Source: an uncultured bacterium (lineage in GTDB: Bacteria > Patescibacteria > ABY1 > SG8-24 > 2-12-FULL-60-25). From it: a stretch of DNA of 8,541 nt. Both the position numbers and the translations under genes were made by a program. Shown in pieces: positions 1-5,993 of this stretch. The notes under the pieces are model-generated. The model did not search any database, had not been told where the DNA came from, and saw only the letters and a list, made by a program, of their open reading frames with translations. The stretch lies in NCBI GenBank assembly GCA_937863195.1, contig CALMET010000075.1, positions 1-8,541 on the forward strand, given 5' to 3'. The first letter of the stretch is position 1. The number at the start of each line of letters is the position of its first letter.

Positions 1-594
1 AACCTGTCTTTTCTTTGGGGATTAAGATTAGCCGTTGATCAACTCGATACCTTTTTGATTCATGGATTTCTTGGCCCAGCCTCACTCGCGTCATATGCCG
101 TCATCACAACCATTCCTGAACGCTTAAAAGGCTTCATTAAGATTGGACCATCCGTCGTGATGCCAGATCACGCAAATCGAAGCCTGAGCGAAATCGTCCC
201 ACCGATGCGCAAAAAAATGACCTTGCTCTTTTTTGGGCTCGCCATTATTTCAGCTTTTTACGTACTGCTTTGCCCTCCAGTCTTTGCGGTGATCTATCCG
301 CTCTATACGGACATCATCCCCCTCGCACAGCTTTACGGTATCAGCCTTTTATTTGGACTCTGGTCGATCCCGCTCACTATTCTTTTTTCACAACAAGAAT
401 CCGCCACATTAAATAAAGCCCTCATCGCCTCATCACTTTTGCAAGCGGTCATGATGGCGGCAGGGCTATGGTTGGGCGAACTTCTTGGCGTTGTGATCGC
501 TAAGCTTTCTTTTCAAGGCATCCAAATGGCGGGCTATATGATCGGACTTGAAATCGCCGCCAAGCGTCAACGCGCCGTCGCTTCAACGAGATAA
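1..594 (+). CDS. Wzx-type polysaccharide flippase, C-terminal part (5'-truncated by window edge)
   Basis: The frame is open from base 1 and ends at TAA (592-594), giving 197 residues of a membrane protein whose start lies outside the window. An internal TTG at 55 is not a credible start, because the preceding residues (NLSFLWGLRLAVDQLDTF) continue the family pattern. The segment DQLDTFLIHGFLGPASLASYAV followed by PERLKGFIK matches the Wzx/oligosaccharide flippase type of the MVF/MATE-like superfamily: an acidic residue in a helix, a glycine-rich turn, then a basic cytoplasmic loop. Long hydrophobic stretches lie near residues 75-99, 115-129, 139-169 and 172-183, and a basic tail (AAKRQRAVASTR) ends the protein. 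The family moves undecaprenyl-linked oligosaccharides across the inner membrane. Its 3' end overlaps the opposing methyltransferase by 28 bp. Exact substrate unknown. Confidence 0.82.
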   Translation, partial: NLSFLWGLRLAVDQLDTFLIHGFLGPASLASYAVITTIPERLKGFIKIGPSVVMPDHANRSLSEIVPPMRKKMTLLFFGLAIISAFYVLLCPPVFAVIYPLYTDIIPLAQLYGISLLFGLWSIPLTILFSQQESATLNKALIASSLLQAVMMAAGLWLGELLGVVIAKLSFQGIQMAGYMIGLEIAAKRQRAVASTR

Positions 595-1223
595 CCTAAT
601 GGCCACAGCTTTGCGAGATGAGGACGCTGTCGCGCGTAGAATTTATCCGCGACAAATGAAAGAGCAAAAAACGGCACGGCTATCCAACCTGGCACCAGAG
701 TCTGCCACTGCGCCAAAGCGGCTGTGAATGGACCCCTGCCTAAAACACGCACTGATTTCAGTGAAAATCCTGCGTCGGTAAACAAAACACGCAACCCCGA
801 TTCGGTATAGCGAAAATAGTCATCTGGATCACCATGCACCTTATGTAAAAACGGCACCATAAAGACCAATCGACCGTCCGGTTTCAAAATGCGACGTATC
901 TCGGCTAATACCTGTTGCGGCCGCGCGACATGCTCAAGCACATTAAAACAAAGCGCCGCATCATAGCTCGCATCTGCGCAAGGGATCGCGGTTGCATCAG
1001 CGACAATCTCTGCCCCCACGGCGTCTGAGATATTTAAGATATCTACCAATCGTATGTCTTGAATAGCGAGATACTGGTAGTAGCTCGCCATAGGGATACG
1101 CGTCCCACCAATATCCAAAATACGTCCACGAAGCTCGGTGACCGACCCTAGCGCACGATTAAAGGCCGATCGCGTCAACGATGAACCTTTGAGAAGGTCT
1201 TGAACTGTCTCGGTAAAGCGCAT
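567..1223 (-). CDS. Class I SAM-dependent methyltransferase (Methyltransf_11-like)
   Basis: A 218-residue protein with an ATG start at 1223 and TGA stop. It has a Rossmann-type methyltransferase core: motif I RILDIGG (34-40), an acidic residue ending strand 2 (D61), ADATAIPCADASYDAALCF (75-93) leading into NVLEHV (94-99), and ILKPDGRLVFMVPF (112-125). After the core comes HGDPDDYFRYTESGL (130-144), a block I recognise in sugar-locus methyltransferases, then a hydrophobic stretch (about 178-194) that could touch the membrane. The acceptor is not identifiable; by context it is probably a sugar hydroxyl or a glycan end. It is transcribed alone, convergent with the flippase (28-bp overlap) and divergent from the next methyltransferase. 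No good Shine-Dalgarno precedes the start. It resembles the methyltransferase at 5391-5993. Confidence 0.85.
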   Translation of the reverse strand: MRFTETVQDLLKGSSLTRSAFNRALGSVTELRGRILDIGGTRIPMASYYQYLAIQDIRLVDILNISDAVGAEIVADATAIPCADASYDAALCFNVLEHVARPQQVLAEIRRILKPDGRLVFMVPFLHKVHGDPDDYFRYTESGLRVLFTDAGFSLKSVRVLGRGPFTAALAQWQTLVPGWIAVPFFALSFVADKFYARQRPHLAKLWPLGYLVEATAR

Positions 1224-1228
1224 ATGGT
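1200..1228 (+). promoter_or_regulatory. Possible sigma70-type promoter for the plus-strand methyltransferase
   Basis: TTGAAC (1200-1205) and TATGGT (1223-1228) are separated by 17 bp, and each matches 4 of 6 consensus bases. Transcription would begin near 1235, inside the 1226-1240 palindrome, with a leader of about 20 bases. The boxes overlap the start of the divergent gene. The match is weak and the consensus for this organism is unknown, so this is only a candidate. Confidence 0.25.
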
Positions 1229-1240
1229 TTAGACTAAACC
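1226..1240. repeat. 15-bp perfect palindrome in the divergent intergenic gap
   Basis: GGTTTAG-A-CTAAACC has two 7-bp complementary arms around a single base. It occupies nearly half of the 33-bp gap between two divergent methyltransferase genes and ends 2 bp from the minus-strand start codon. It could be a dimeric repressor's operator or a hairpin at the 5' end of either transcript. No bound protein can be named. Confidence 0.5.
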
Positions 1241-1256
1241 CTATCCGATTCGCAGG

Positions 1257-1925
1257 ATGCCATCAACCATGATCTACCCAAACAAGCAGGCGCTCATCGC
1301 CAAAACCATCTCACCTACCGACACCGTGCTCGATGTGGGATTTTTAGGACAAGGAAAAACTCCTTCAGACCCAGACTGGCTTCACCGTGTGATTAAAGCG
1401 TCCGCAAAAGACGTTTACGGCCTCGACGTCCAAACATATGAGACCACACAGCCAGAAGATGCGGGGCACTACTTTGTTCAAAGCGCAGAATCCTTTTCTC
1501 TACCTATAACGTTTGATGTCATTTTTGCCGGTGATCTCATCGAACACTTGTCTAACCCGGGTCTCTTCTTAGACGCGAGCAAGGCCCATCTCAAACAGTA
1601 TGGACGGCTGATCTTAACCACACCAAATGCCTTCAATCTTTTTAATCTCACTGAAAAATTCACCAAAGACGAGCCGACGGTAAATAACGATCATACCTGC
1701 TACTTCAATAAAAAAACCATCAAGACCTTGCTTCAAAAATGCGGCTGGACGGTTGTGGCTTTTGATACGATCTATTCGTTAGAACTCTCCCATAAAGAAA
1801 GTTGGAAGAAACGCTTTTTAAACTTGATCTACAAAGCTACCTCACTGTTTACCGATAAATATATCGAGACCCTTGTTGTCACCGCTGTGCCTTCTCAAGG
1901 CTTGATCAATACTCGACCTGAATAA
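1257..1925 (+). CDS. Class I SAM-dependent methyltransferase (Methyltransf_23-like)
   Basis: A 222-residue methyltransferase ending in TAA. Motif I is VLDVGFLGQG (24-33), where the usual second and third glycines are displaced. GLD (55-57) ends strand 2, DLIEHLSNPGLFL (93-105) gives the LEH-type segment, and YGRLILTTPN (115-124) follows. NDHTCYFNKKTIKTLLQKCGW (145-164) corresponds to the His-x-x-x-Phe/Tyr region of Methyltransf_23 proteins. The ATG at 1257 directly abuts AGG (1254-1256), too close for a Shine-Dalgarno; the second ATG at 1269 lies about 12 bases from it and may be the real start (218 residues). This is the only complete plus-strand gene here. Its 3' end overlaps the TylF-type gene by 31 bp. 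The acceptor is unknown; glycan or lipid-linked sugar methylation is inferred from context. Confidence 0.83.
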   Translation: MPSTMIYPNKQALIAKTISPTDTVLDVGFLGQGKTPSDPDWLHRVIKASAKDVYGLDVQTYETTQPEDAGHYFVQSAESFSLPITFDVIFAGDLIEHLSNPGLFLDASKAHLKQYGRLILTTPNAFNLFNLTEKFTKDEPTVNNDHTCYFNKKTIKTLLQKCGWTVVAFDTIYSLELSHKESWKKRFLNLIYKATSLFTDKYIETLVVTAVPSQGLINTRPE

Positions 1926-2650
1926 TCGATACGGTGCATAAATGGGCGGCCACCATGCAGGGCAAAATACTCATCAATCGCTTTTCTTGCGCCTTGCCAG
2001 TGACCATAATCATCAATAATCAAAACACCACCAGAAACAAGGCGCGGGTACAAGTGCTCCATCTCATGTTTTGTGGACTCGTACCAATCCGTATCTAAAC
2101 GCAAAACTGCAATCCGCTCCGGCAACGTCGACGGGATCGTCTCTTCAACTTTGCCCTTTATGTAGTGGATTTTATCTTTGTCATAACCCGTCGACGACAT
2201 GTTTTTTGTCACATCTTCAAGCGAAGCATAGCACCAGTCACTATGACCGTCTTTAACGGTTGAGCTGTATTTCTTTTGTGCCGCCGAACCAAGCAATGAA
2301 ACATCTTCAGCCGTTGGCTCCGACATCCCTTCATAGGTATCGTAGAGATAGAGGTCGCGCGACTTATCACCGTGTCGTACCAATGATTTTGCCATCATCA
2401 TGGCACTACCTCCACGCCAAACACCACATTCAACAATATCTCCCTGAACGTTTTTACGTGTGACATAATCAACCGTTTCGTCCAATGTTAAAAGTCTCTC
2501 CATGGTCGTCATGGTGAACGCCTCACAGGCTTTTGCGTCTATTAATACCTCCTTGGCCACATCATCATATAAGTGACTTGTATTGATGATTTTTAGATCA
2601 GCGGATGCGAGCAATGCATCAAATCTGTCCCGAAGGAATTTTTTGATCAT
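1895..2650 (-). CDS. TylF/MycF-family O-methyltransferase
   Basis: A 251-residue protein of the macrocin-O-methyltransferase (TylF) family, SAM- and metal-dependent enzymes that methylate sugar hydroxyls in tylosin and mycinamicin and occur in many polysaccharide loci. Visible blocks are GDIVECGVWRGGSAMMMA (70-87, SAM binding), YLYDTYEGMSEPT (101-113), LRLDTDWYEST (183-193) and LIIDDYGHWQGARKAIDEY (210-228). Aspartates D186/D188 and D213/D214 lie in the segments that carry the family's metal ligands. A longer frame back to a TTG at 2674 exists, but the ATG at 2650 is preferred because it forms an ATGA overlap with the upstream stop, as elsewhere in this operon. It is the last operon gene and overlaps the opposing gene by 31 bp. 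Family assignment is strong; the sugar and position are unknown. Confidence 0.9.
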   Translation of the reverse strand: MIKKFLRDRFDALLASADLKIINTSHLYDDVAKEVLIDAKACEAFTMTTMERLLTLDETVDYVTRKNVQGDIVECGVWRGGSAMMMAKSLVRHGDKSRDLYLYDTYEGMSEPTAEDVSLLGSAAQKKYSSTVKDGHSDWCYASLEDVTKNMSSTGYDKDKIHYIKGKVEETIPSTLPERIAVLRLDTDWYESTKHEMEHLYPRLVSGGVLIIDDYGHWQGARKAIDEYFALHGGRPFMHRIDYSGRVLIKP

Positions 2651-3315
2651 ACGTTCTGATGTTTCTTCACACAAAAATACACATCAAAAGCAAACAGTGA
2701 CGGACATTTTTCTGCCAACCAACCCAATGGTTTTCTTGTATATCCCGAAATGGTTATCTCATTTGAAATGACAGACAAAACACGCTTTAGCTCTTGTACG
2801 TTAAACTGCGTGATATGAGTAGGATCTGACATTGGTGTCCCGTTGCGTAGACCAAATAAATAGCGCAAACGATGTTTCAAAAAAAAGGCATTTGGGATGG
2901 TCCCGATAAAGATCCCACCCGGCGCGAGCAGATTTGCAACCTTCTCAGCCACTTGGCGCGGATAATACACATGCTCTAATACCTCTGAGCAGGCAATCAC
3001 GTCAAATTGACGGCCTTGTAACTCACTCCAATCACCAAGCAAATCCATTTGAAATATCTCGGCTTGTGGCAAACGCTTCTTCGCTTCAGCAACGGCTGAA
3101 GGATCAATATCAACACCAACAAGTGTCGAAGCCAACGGCGCATAGTGGCGCATCAAGGTCGCATCGCGACAGCCCAGATCTAAAACACGCAGCCCTTCTT
3201 TTTTTGGAAATTGGGACGTGAGCCACCCTGAACGCTCTGCTTCAAATAATGTAAATCCGAAACGCTCTTTTTCAGCGTGATGTTTTTGGTAGAGCTCTGC
3301 AATGCGATTATTCAT
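2647..3315 (-). CDS. Class I SAM-dependent methyltransferase
   Basis: A 222-residue methyltransferase with an ATG at 3315 and a TGA that overlaps the next gene's ATG (ATGA, 2647-2650). Motif I VLDLGCRDA (44-52) has arginine where a glycine is common. GVDID (67-71) ends strand 2 and carries the acidic residue expected to bind the SAM ribose. MDLLGDW (90-96), FDVIACSEVLEHV (104-116) and LLAPGGIFIGTIPN (129-142) complete the core. SDPTHITQFN (163-172) is the usual region after the core, where histidine often contributes to the active site. The N-terminal 40 residues are mainly polar and helical in appearance. It starts 1 base after the GT4-GT4 fusion gene ends, with no Shine-Dalgarno, so translation is probably coupled. 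Substrate not identifiable; glycan methylation or capping inferred from context. Confidence 0.87.
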   Translation of the reverse strand: MNNRIAELYQKHHAEKERFGFTLFEAERSGWLTSQFPKKEGLRVLDLGCRDATLMRHYAPLASTLVGVDIDPSAVAEAKKRLPQAEIFQMDLLGDWSELQGRQFDVIACSEVLEHVYYPRQVAEKVANLLAPGGIFIGTIPNAFFLKHRLRYLFGLRNGTPMSDPTHITQFNVQELKRVLSVISNEITISGYTRKPLGWLAEKCPSLFAFDVYFCVKKHQNV

Positions 3316-3316
3316 A

Positions 3317-5389
3317 TCAGCTAAACAACTTAGCGAGTCGTTTGATCTGACCCGTCATCGAATGATCGCGGATAGCCAGTTCACGAACGCGCTCAGCATA
3401 GCGAGCCCGTTCTTCAGGAGCAAGTGAAAGGATTTTGCGAATAGCGCGAATACGCTCATCGGCCGTTTCAGCCACCATCCAGCGCCACTCTTGTGGCACG
3501 GTATGAATAAGTCCGCGTGTTGCCACAACAGGGATCATCCCTGACATCATCGACTCAACGATCACCTTATCGAGACTACCAGGATACGCATTCACGAGAA
3601 TATCCTGCTCAGCGAGCAAGGCGGGGATCTCATCATAAGGCAAACCCTTAATCCAACGAATATCTTGGCGAGGAGCAATTAATGCATCGATCTCTATTTC
3701 ATATGCCTCGTCGAGCGCAGGACCAACGATGGTAAGCTCGGTTTTTGCCCCATAAGCACCTTCGTTAATAAATTCATTGATGATTTCTTTAACGCCCTTA
3801 ATTGGTTGAACGCGTCCAAGCACAAGCAGACGGACTCGCTCTTCGCCCAGAATCATCCCCTGCCCCTTCTTTATTAAAGAAGGGCGACTGAATCTAGATT
3901 CATCAATACCCTGACCCAGAGCCTTCACCGCATAACCAGAGCGACCAGGATAAGCTTCTGGCACTGAAGTCGTAACAGCGGTAGCAATTCGTTCTGCGAT
4001 CGGCAACAGATTATTCGGCTTATAGTGCGCATACCAAAGCACGACCTTTTTACCGAGCATACGCCAAAACCAACCGGCGACAACGACATAGATAGCATCT
4101 CCACGCAAAAAGACCCCGTCATAACGATGACGTTGTTGCCAAGAGAGTGTAAAGAGACGCCAAAGCGTTATGAGCTTTGAGCGAGAGTCCTTTGGACGAA
4201 GTGCGCTCACAGAGACGGAGGGCGGCAATTCATACCGACCGACACGCAAGGCAAAAACCGATAAAGATCCAAAAATCGTCGCTGCCTTGCTTAACCACTC
4301 AACAAAATAACCCACCAATCGGTCGTCGAGATCAACCGCTTGCATTACAACGAGTAACCGTGGCTTTAATAATTCTTGCCAAGATGCCATTTGCGCCTTA
4401 GCTGAGTCCGCAATGGTTGGCACCAGCGATGCCTGCAGTCTATTCATCGGCATCACCATCGCGCATTCAATGGCGTCCGCATCATGATGAGATTCTTCTG
4501 AAATCACCGCGCAGCCCTGGGCCTTGAGCCAAGGCGCACAACCCGTATCCGTCATCACGACAGGTACACCCGCGAGTGCTGCCTCAATCCAAGCAACTCC
4601 CCAACCCTCATGCTCAGAAAAGAGCGCAAATACCGAAGCTCGTGCAAGGTAGTGAGCCGGATCACCATGCCCTTCGAAAGTGACACGATCTGAAATACCG
4701 AGCGATACGGCCAAGTCTTCAAGGGCGGTACGCTCTGGACCCTCACCGAGAATCGCGAGTTTTTGCGCGGTGCCACGCTTCACACATTCAGCAAAGGCGC
4801 GTAGCAAACGATCAAAACGCTTTACCGGCACCAAACGACCAACCGCCACAACCAAGCCCGGCTCTGGACGACGCTCAATGGAGGCGTACCGATGATCAGC
4901 TGGGATAGGTGACAAACGCACGTGATGAACACCCTGGATTTTTAAACGCTCTGCACTATGCGGACTCACCGTACGTACCAAGGTTGCGCGTTTTACGAGA
5001 GGCATTAAACCCAATGAGCGAAAATTCCAAAAAGGCTCGATGATTTTGCCGCCATCAAAAAATCCGCCATGATCTTGAACTTCGAATGGCTTACGGTGAT
5101 AGCGAGCGAGCTTAAGCCCGATCCAACCTAATTCAAGCGGATCTTGAGCTGTAACCAAATCACACGTATGCGCTTTACCTTTTTGATACACCTTCCAAAA
5201 ACGAGCAAATGCATTCGACCCTCCGCTGCCCTCAACGTGCAAACCAGGTTCGGTCCAAGTACTTACCGAAGGTGCAGAAACAAGAACTATCACATCAGCG
5301 CCCGCATCACGAAGCAAGCGCCAACGTGCCGCCGTCGTCGAAGTCGGATCAAGGCCGTTGCGATCACGGCTCAGCATCAAGATTTTCAT
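3317..5389 (-). CDS. Two-module GT4-GT4 glycosyltransferase fusion
   Basis: A 690-residue protein, about twice the usual GT4 length, containing two complete GT-B glycosyltransferases. Module 1 (about 1-340) starts MKILMLSRDR, has the nucleotide-binding segment VGRLVPVKRFDRLL (183-196), LAILGEGPER (211-220) and a canonical EX7E (E261/E269) in SEHEGWGVAWIEAALAG. Module 2 (about 342-690) restarts with KPRLLVVMQAVDLDDRLVGY, has LGRVQPIKGVKEI (524-536) and NAYPGSLDKVIVESMMSG (600-617), where E612 is kept but the first Glu is replaced by G604, as in the GxLDKVxxE variant. A frame extends upstream to a TTG at 5458, but the ATG at 5389 fits the family start and lies 1 base after the upstream stop. 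Module 2 carries a 21-bp palindrome (3864-3884). It probably adds two sugars in succession; donors unknown. Confidence 0.87.
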   Translation of the reverse strand: MKILMLSRDRNGLDPTSTTAARWRLLRDAGADVIVLVSAPSVSTWTEPGLHVEGSGGSNAFARFWKVYQKGKAHTCDLVTAQDPLELGWIGLKLARYHRKPFEVQDHGGFFDGGKIIEPFWNFRSLGLMPLVKRATLVRTVSPHSAERLKIQGVHHVRLSPIPADHRYASIERRPEPGLVVAVGRLVPVKRFDRLLRAFAECVKRGTAQKLAILGEGPERTALEDLAVSLGISDRVTFEGHGDPAHYLARASVFALFSEHEGWGVAWIEAALAGVPVVMTDTGCAPWLKAQGCAVISEESHHDADAIECAMVMPMNRLQASLVPTIADSAKAQMASWQELLKPRLLVVMQAVDLDDRLVGYFVEWLSKAATIFGSLSVFALRVGRYELPPSVSVSALRPKDSRSKLITLWRLFTLSWQQRHRYDGVFLRGDAIYVVVAGWFWRMLGKKVVLWYAHYKPNNLLPIAERIATAVTTSVPEAYPGRSGYAVKALGQGIDESRFSRPSLIKKGQGMILGEERVRLLVLGRVQPIKGVKEIINEFINEGAYGAKTELTIVGPALDEAYEIEIDALIAPRQDIRWIKGLPYDEIPALLAEQDILVNAYPGSLDKVIVESMMSGMIPVVATRGLIHTVPQEWRWMVAETADERIRAIRKILSLAPEERARYAERVRELAIRDHSMTGQIKRLAKLFS
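3864..3884. repeat. 21-bp palindrome inside the GT4-GT4 fusion gene
   Basis: Arms CCCTTCTTTA (3864-3873) and TAAAGAAGGG (3875-3884) are perfectly complementary around one base. On the coding strand it specifies residues 502-509 (RPSLIKKG), in the linker just before the C-terminal nucleotide-binding domain of module 2. A perfect 10-bp-arm hairpin with a loop of 0-4 bases is expected only about 0.04 times in a random window this size. It is probably a small palindromic repeat unit tolerated in frame; a copy elsewhere in the genome cannot be seen here. Confidence 0.65.
3889..3902. repeat. 14-bp perfect palindrome flanking the 21-bp one
   Basis: TGAATCT/AGATTCA is fully self-complementary with no spacer and lies 4 bases from the 21-bp palindrome. 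It encodes part of GIDESRFS, a near-normal GT4 segment, so it may be chance (about 0.5 expected per window). Its closeness to the longer palindrome is the reason to record it. Confidence 0.35.
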
Positions 5390-5390
5390 A

Positions 5391-5993
5391 TTATTTGGTA
5401 AAGAGACCAGTATAAAATGCCGTTGTCGTTTTCTTTTCTGTCGAAAAAAGACGGTCAAAAAATGTCGCGCATACGTTCAAAAAACCACGTATCTTCGCTT
5501 GCCCAGGACAAAAAAAGGACATCGCCATAAACCAACCGCCATGCTTCACGAGCTTCACCGAGCGAAAAGAGGCGCCCATCATCTCGAGCGTATCAGCAAA
5601 AAATCTCCAGTAATCAGGATAGGCACCAAAGCCTTTGCGGGCATGGTACGGATAGGTTGATGGGACCTGCAAAAACAACACGCCTCCGGGTTTTAAAATA
5701 CGATACATCTCTTGCATGGCTTTCTGCGGATCTTGGACATGCTCTAAGACCGAACGACAGATAATCGCATCCACGCTCGCTTCGGCGAGCGGGATGAGAT
5801 GAATGTCGCCGACAATATCCGGCGAATAATCCACTGAGACGTCCATCGTTTCATAACGTGTGTTAGCAAATAACGATGCGTATTTCTTCATCCCCTTTTG
5901 AAATCGCGAACCACCACCCACATCTAAAACATGATCGCGTTTGGCGATTTCTTGCATGCACCTCAACTCAAAAACTTCGTGCGCAGGCATCAT
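5391..5993 (-). CDS. Class I SAM-dependent methyltransferase (Methyltransf_11-like)
   Basis: A compact 200-residue methyltransferase. Motif I VLDVGGG (22-28) begins almost at the N-terminus, so the usual N-terminal lid is very short. D51 ends strand 2, GDIHLIPLAEASVDAIIC (62-79) leads into RSVLEHV (80-86), and RILKPGGVLFLQVP (98-111) follows. PYHARKGFGAYPDYWRFFADTL (115-136) corresponds to the HGDPDDYFRYTESGL block of the methyltransferase at 567-1223, so the two look like members of one subfamily. The ATG at 5993 overlaps the upstream glycosyltransferase stop (ATGA, 5990-5993), and its TAA stop lies 1 base before the fusion gene's ATG. A second ATG directly follows the first. Its place between glycosyltransferase genes argues for a glycan substrate, but the acceptor is unknown. 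Confidence 0.86.
   Translation of the reverse strand: MMPAHEVFELRCMQEIAKRDHVLDVGGGSRFQKGMKKYASLFANTRYETMDVSVDYSPDIVGDIHLIPLAEASVDAIICRSVLEHVQDPQKAMQEMYRILKPGGVLFLQVPSTYPYHARKGFGAYPDYWRFFADTLEMMGASFRSVKLVKHGGWFMAMSFFCPGQAKIRGFLNVCATFFDRLFSTEKKTTTAFYTGLFTK

Noticed and set aside
2651..2674. Eight-residue extension of the TylF-type protein from a TTG
   Set aside because: The ATG at 2650 forms an ATGA stop-start overlap, the same junction type seen at 5990-5993.
2934..3221. A 95-codon plus-strand open frame
   Set aside because: Low-complexity translation opposite a methyltransferase with clear motifs; shadow frame.
5390..5458. N-terminal extension of the fusion glycosyltransferase from a TTG
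   Set aside because: The extra 23 residues are basic and unlike the GT4 start and would overlap the upstream gene by 68 bp, while the ATG at 5389 gives the canonical MKILMLSRDR start 1 base after the upstream stop.
5774..5791. Hairpin CGCTCGC-TTCG-GCGAGCG inside a methyltransferase gene
   Set aside because: Encodes conserved methyltransferase residues (LAEAS), has no T-run and is internal to a gene; 7-bp stems with short loops are expected two or three times in a window this size.
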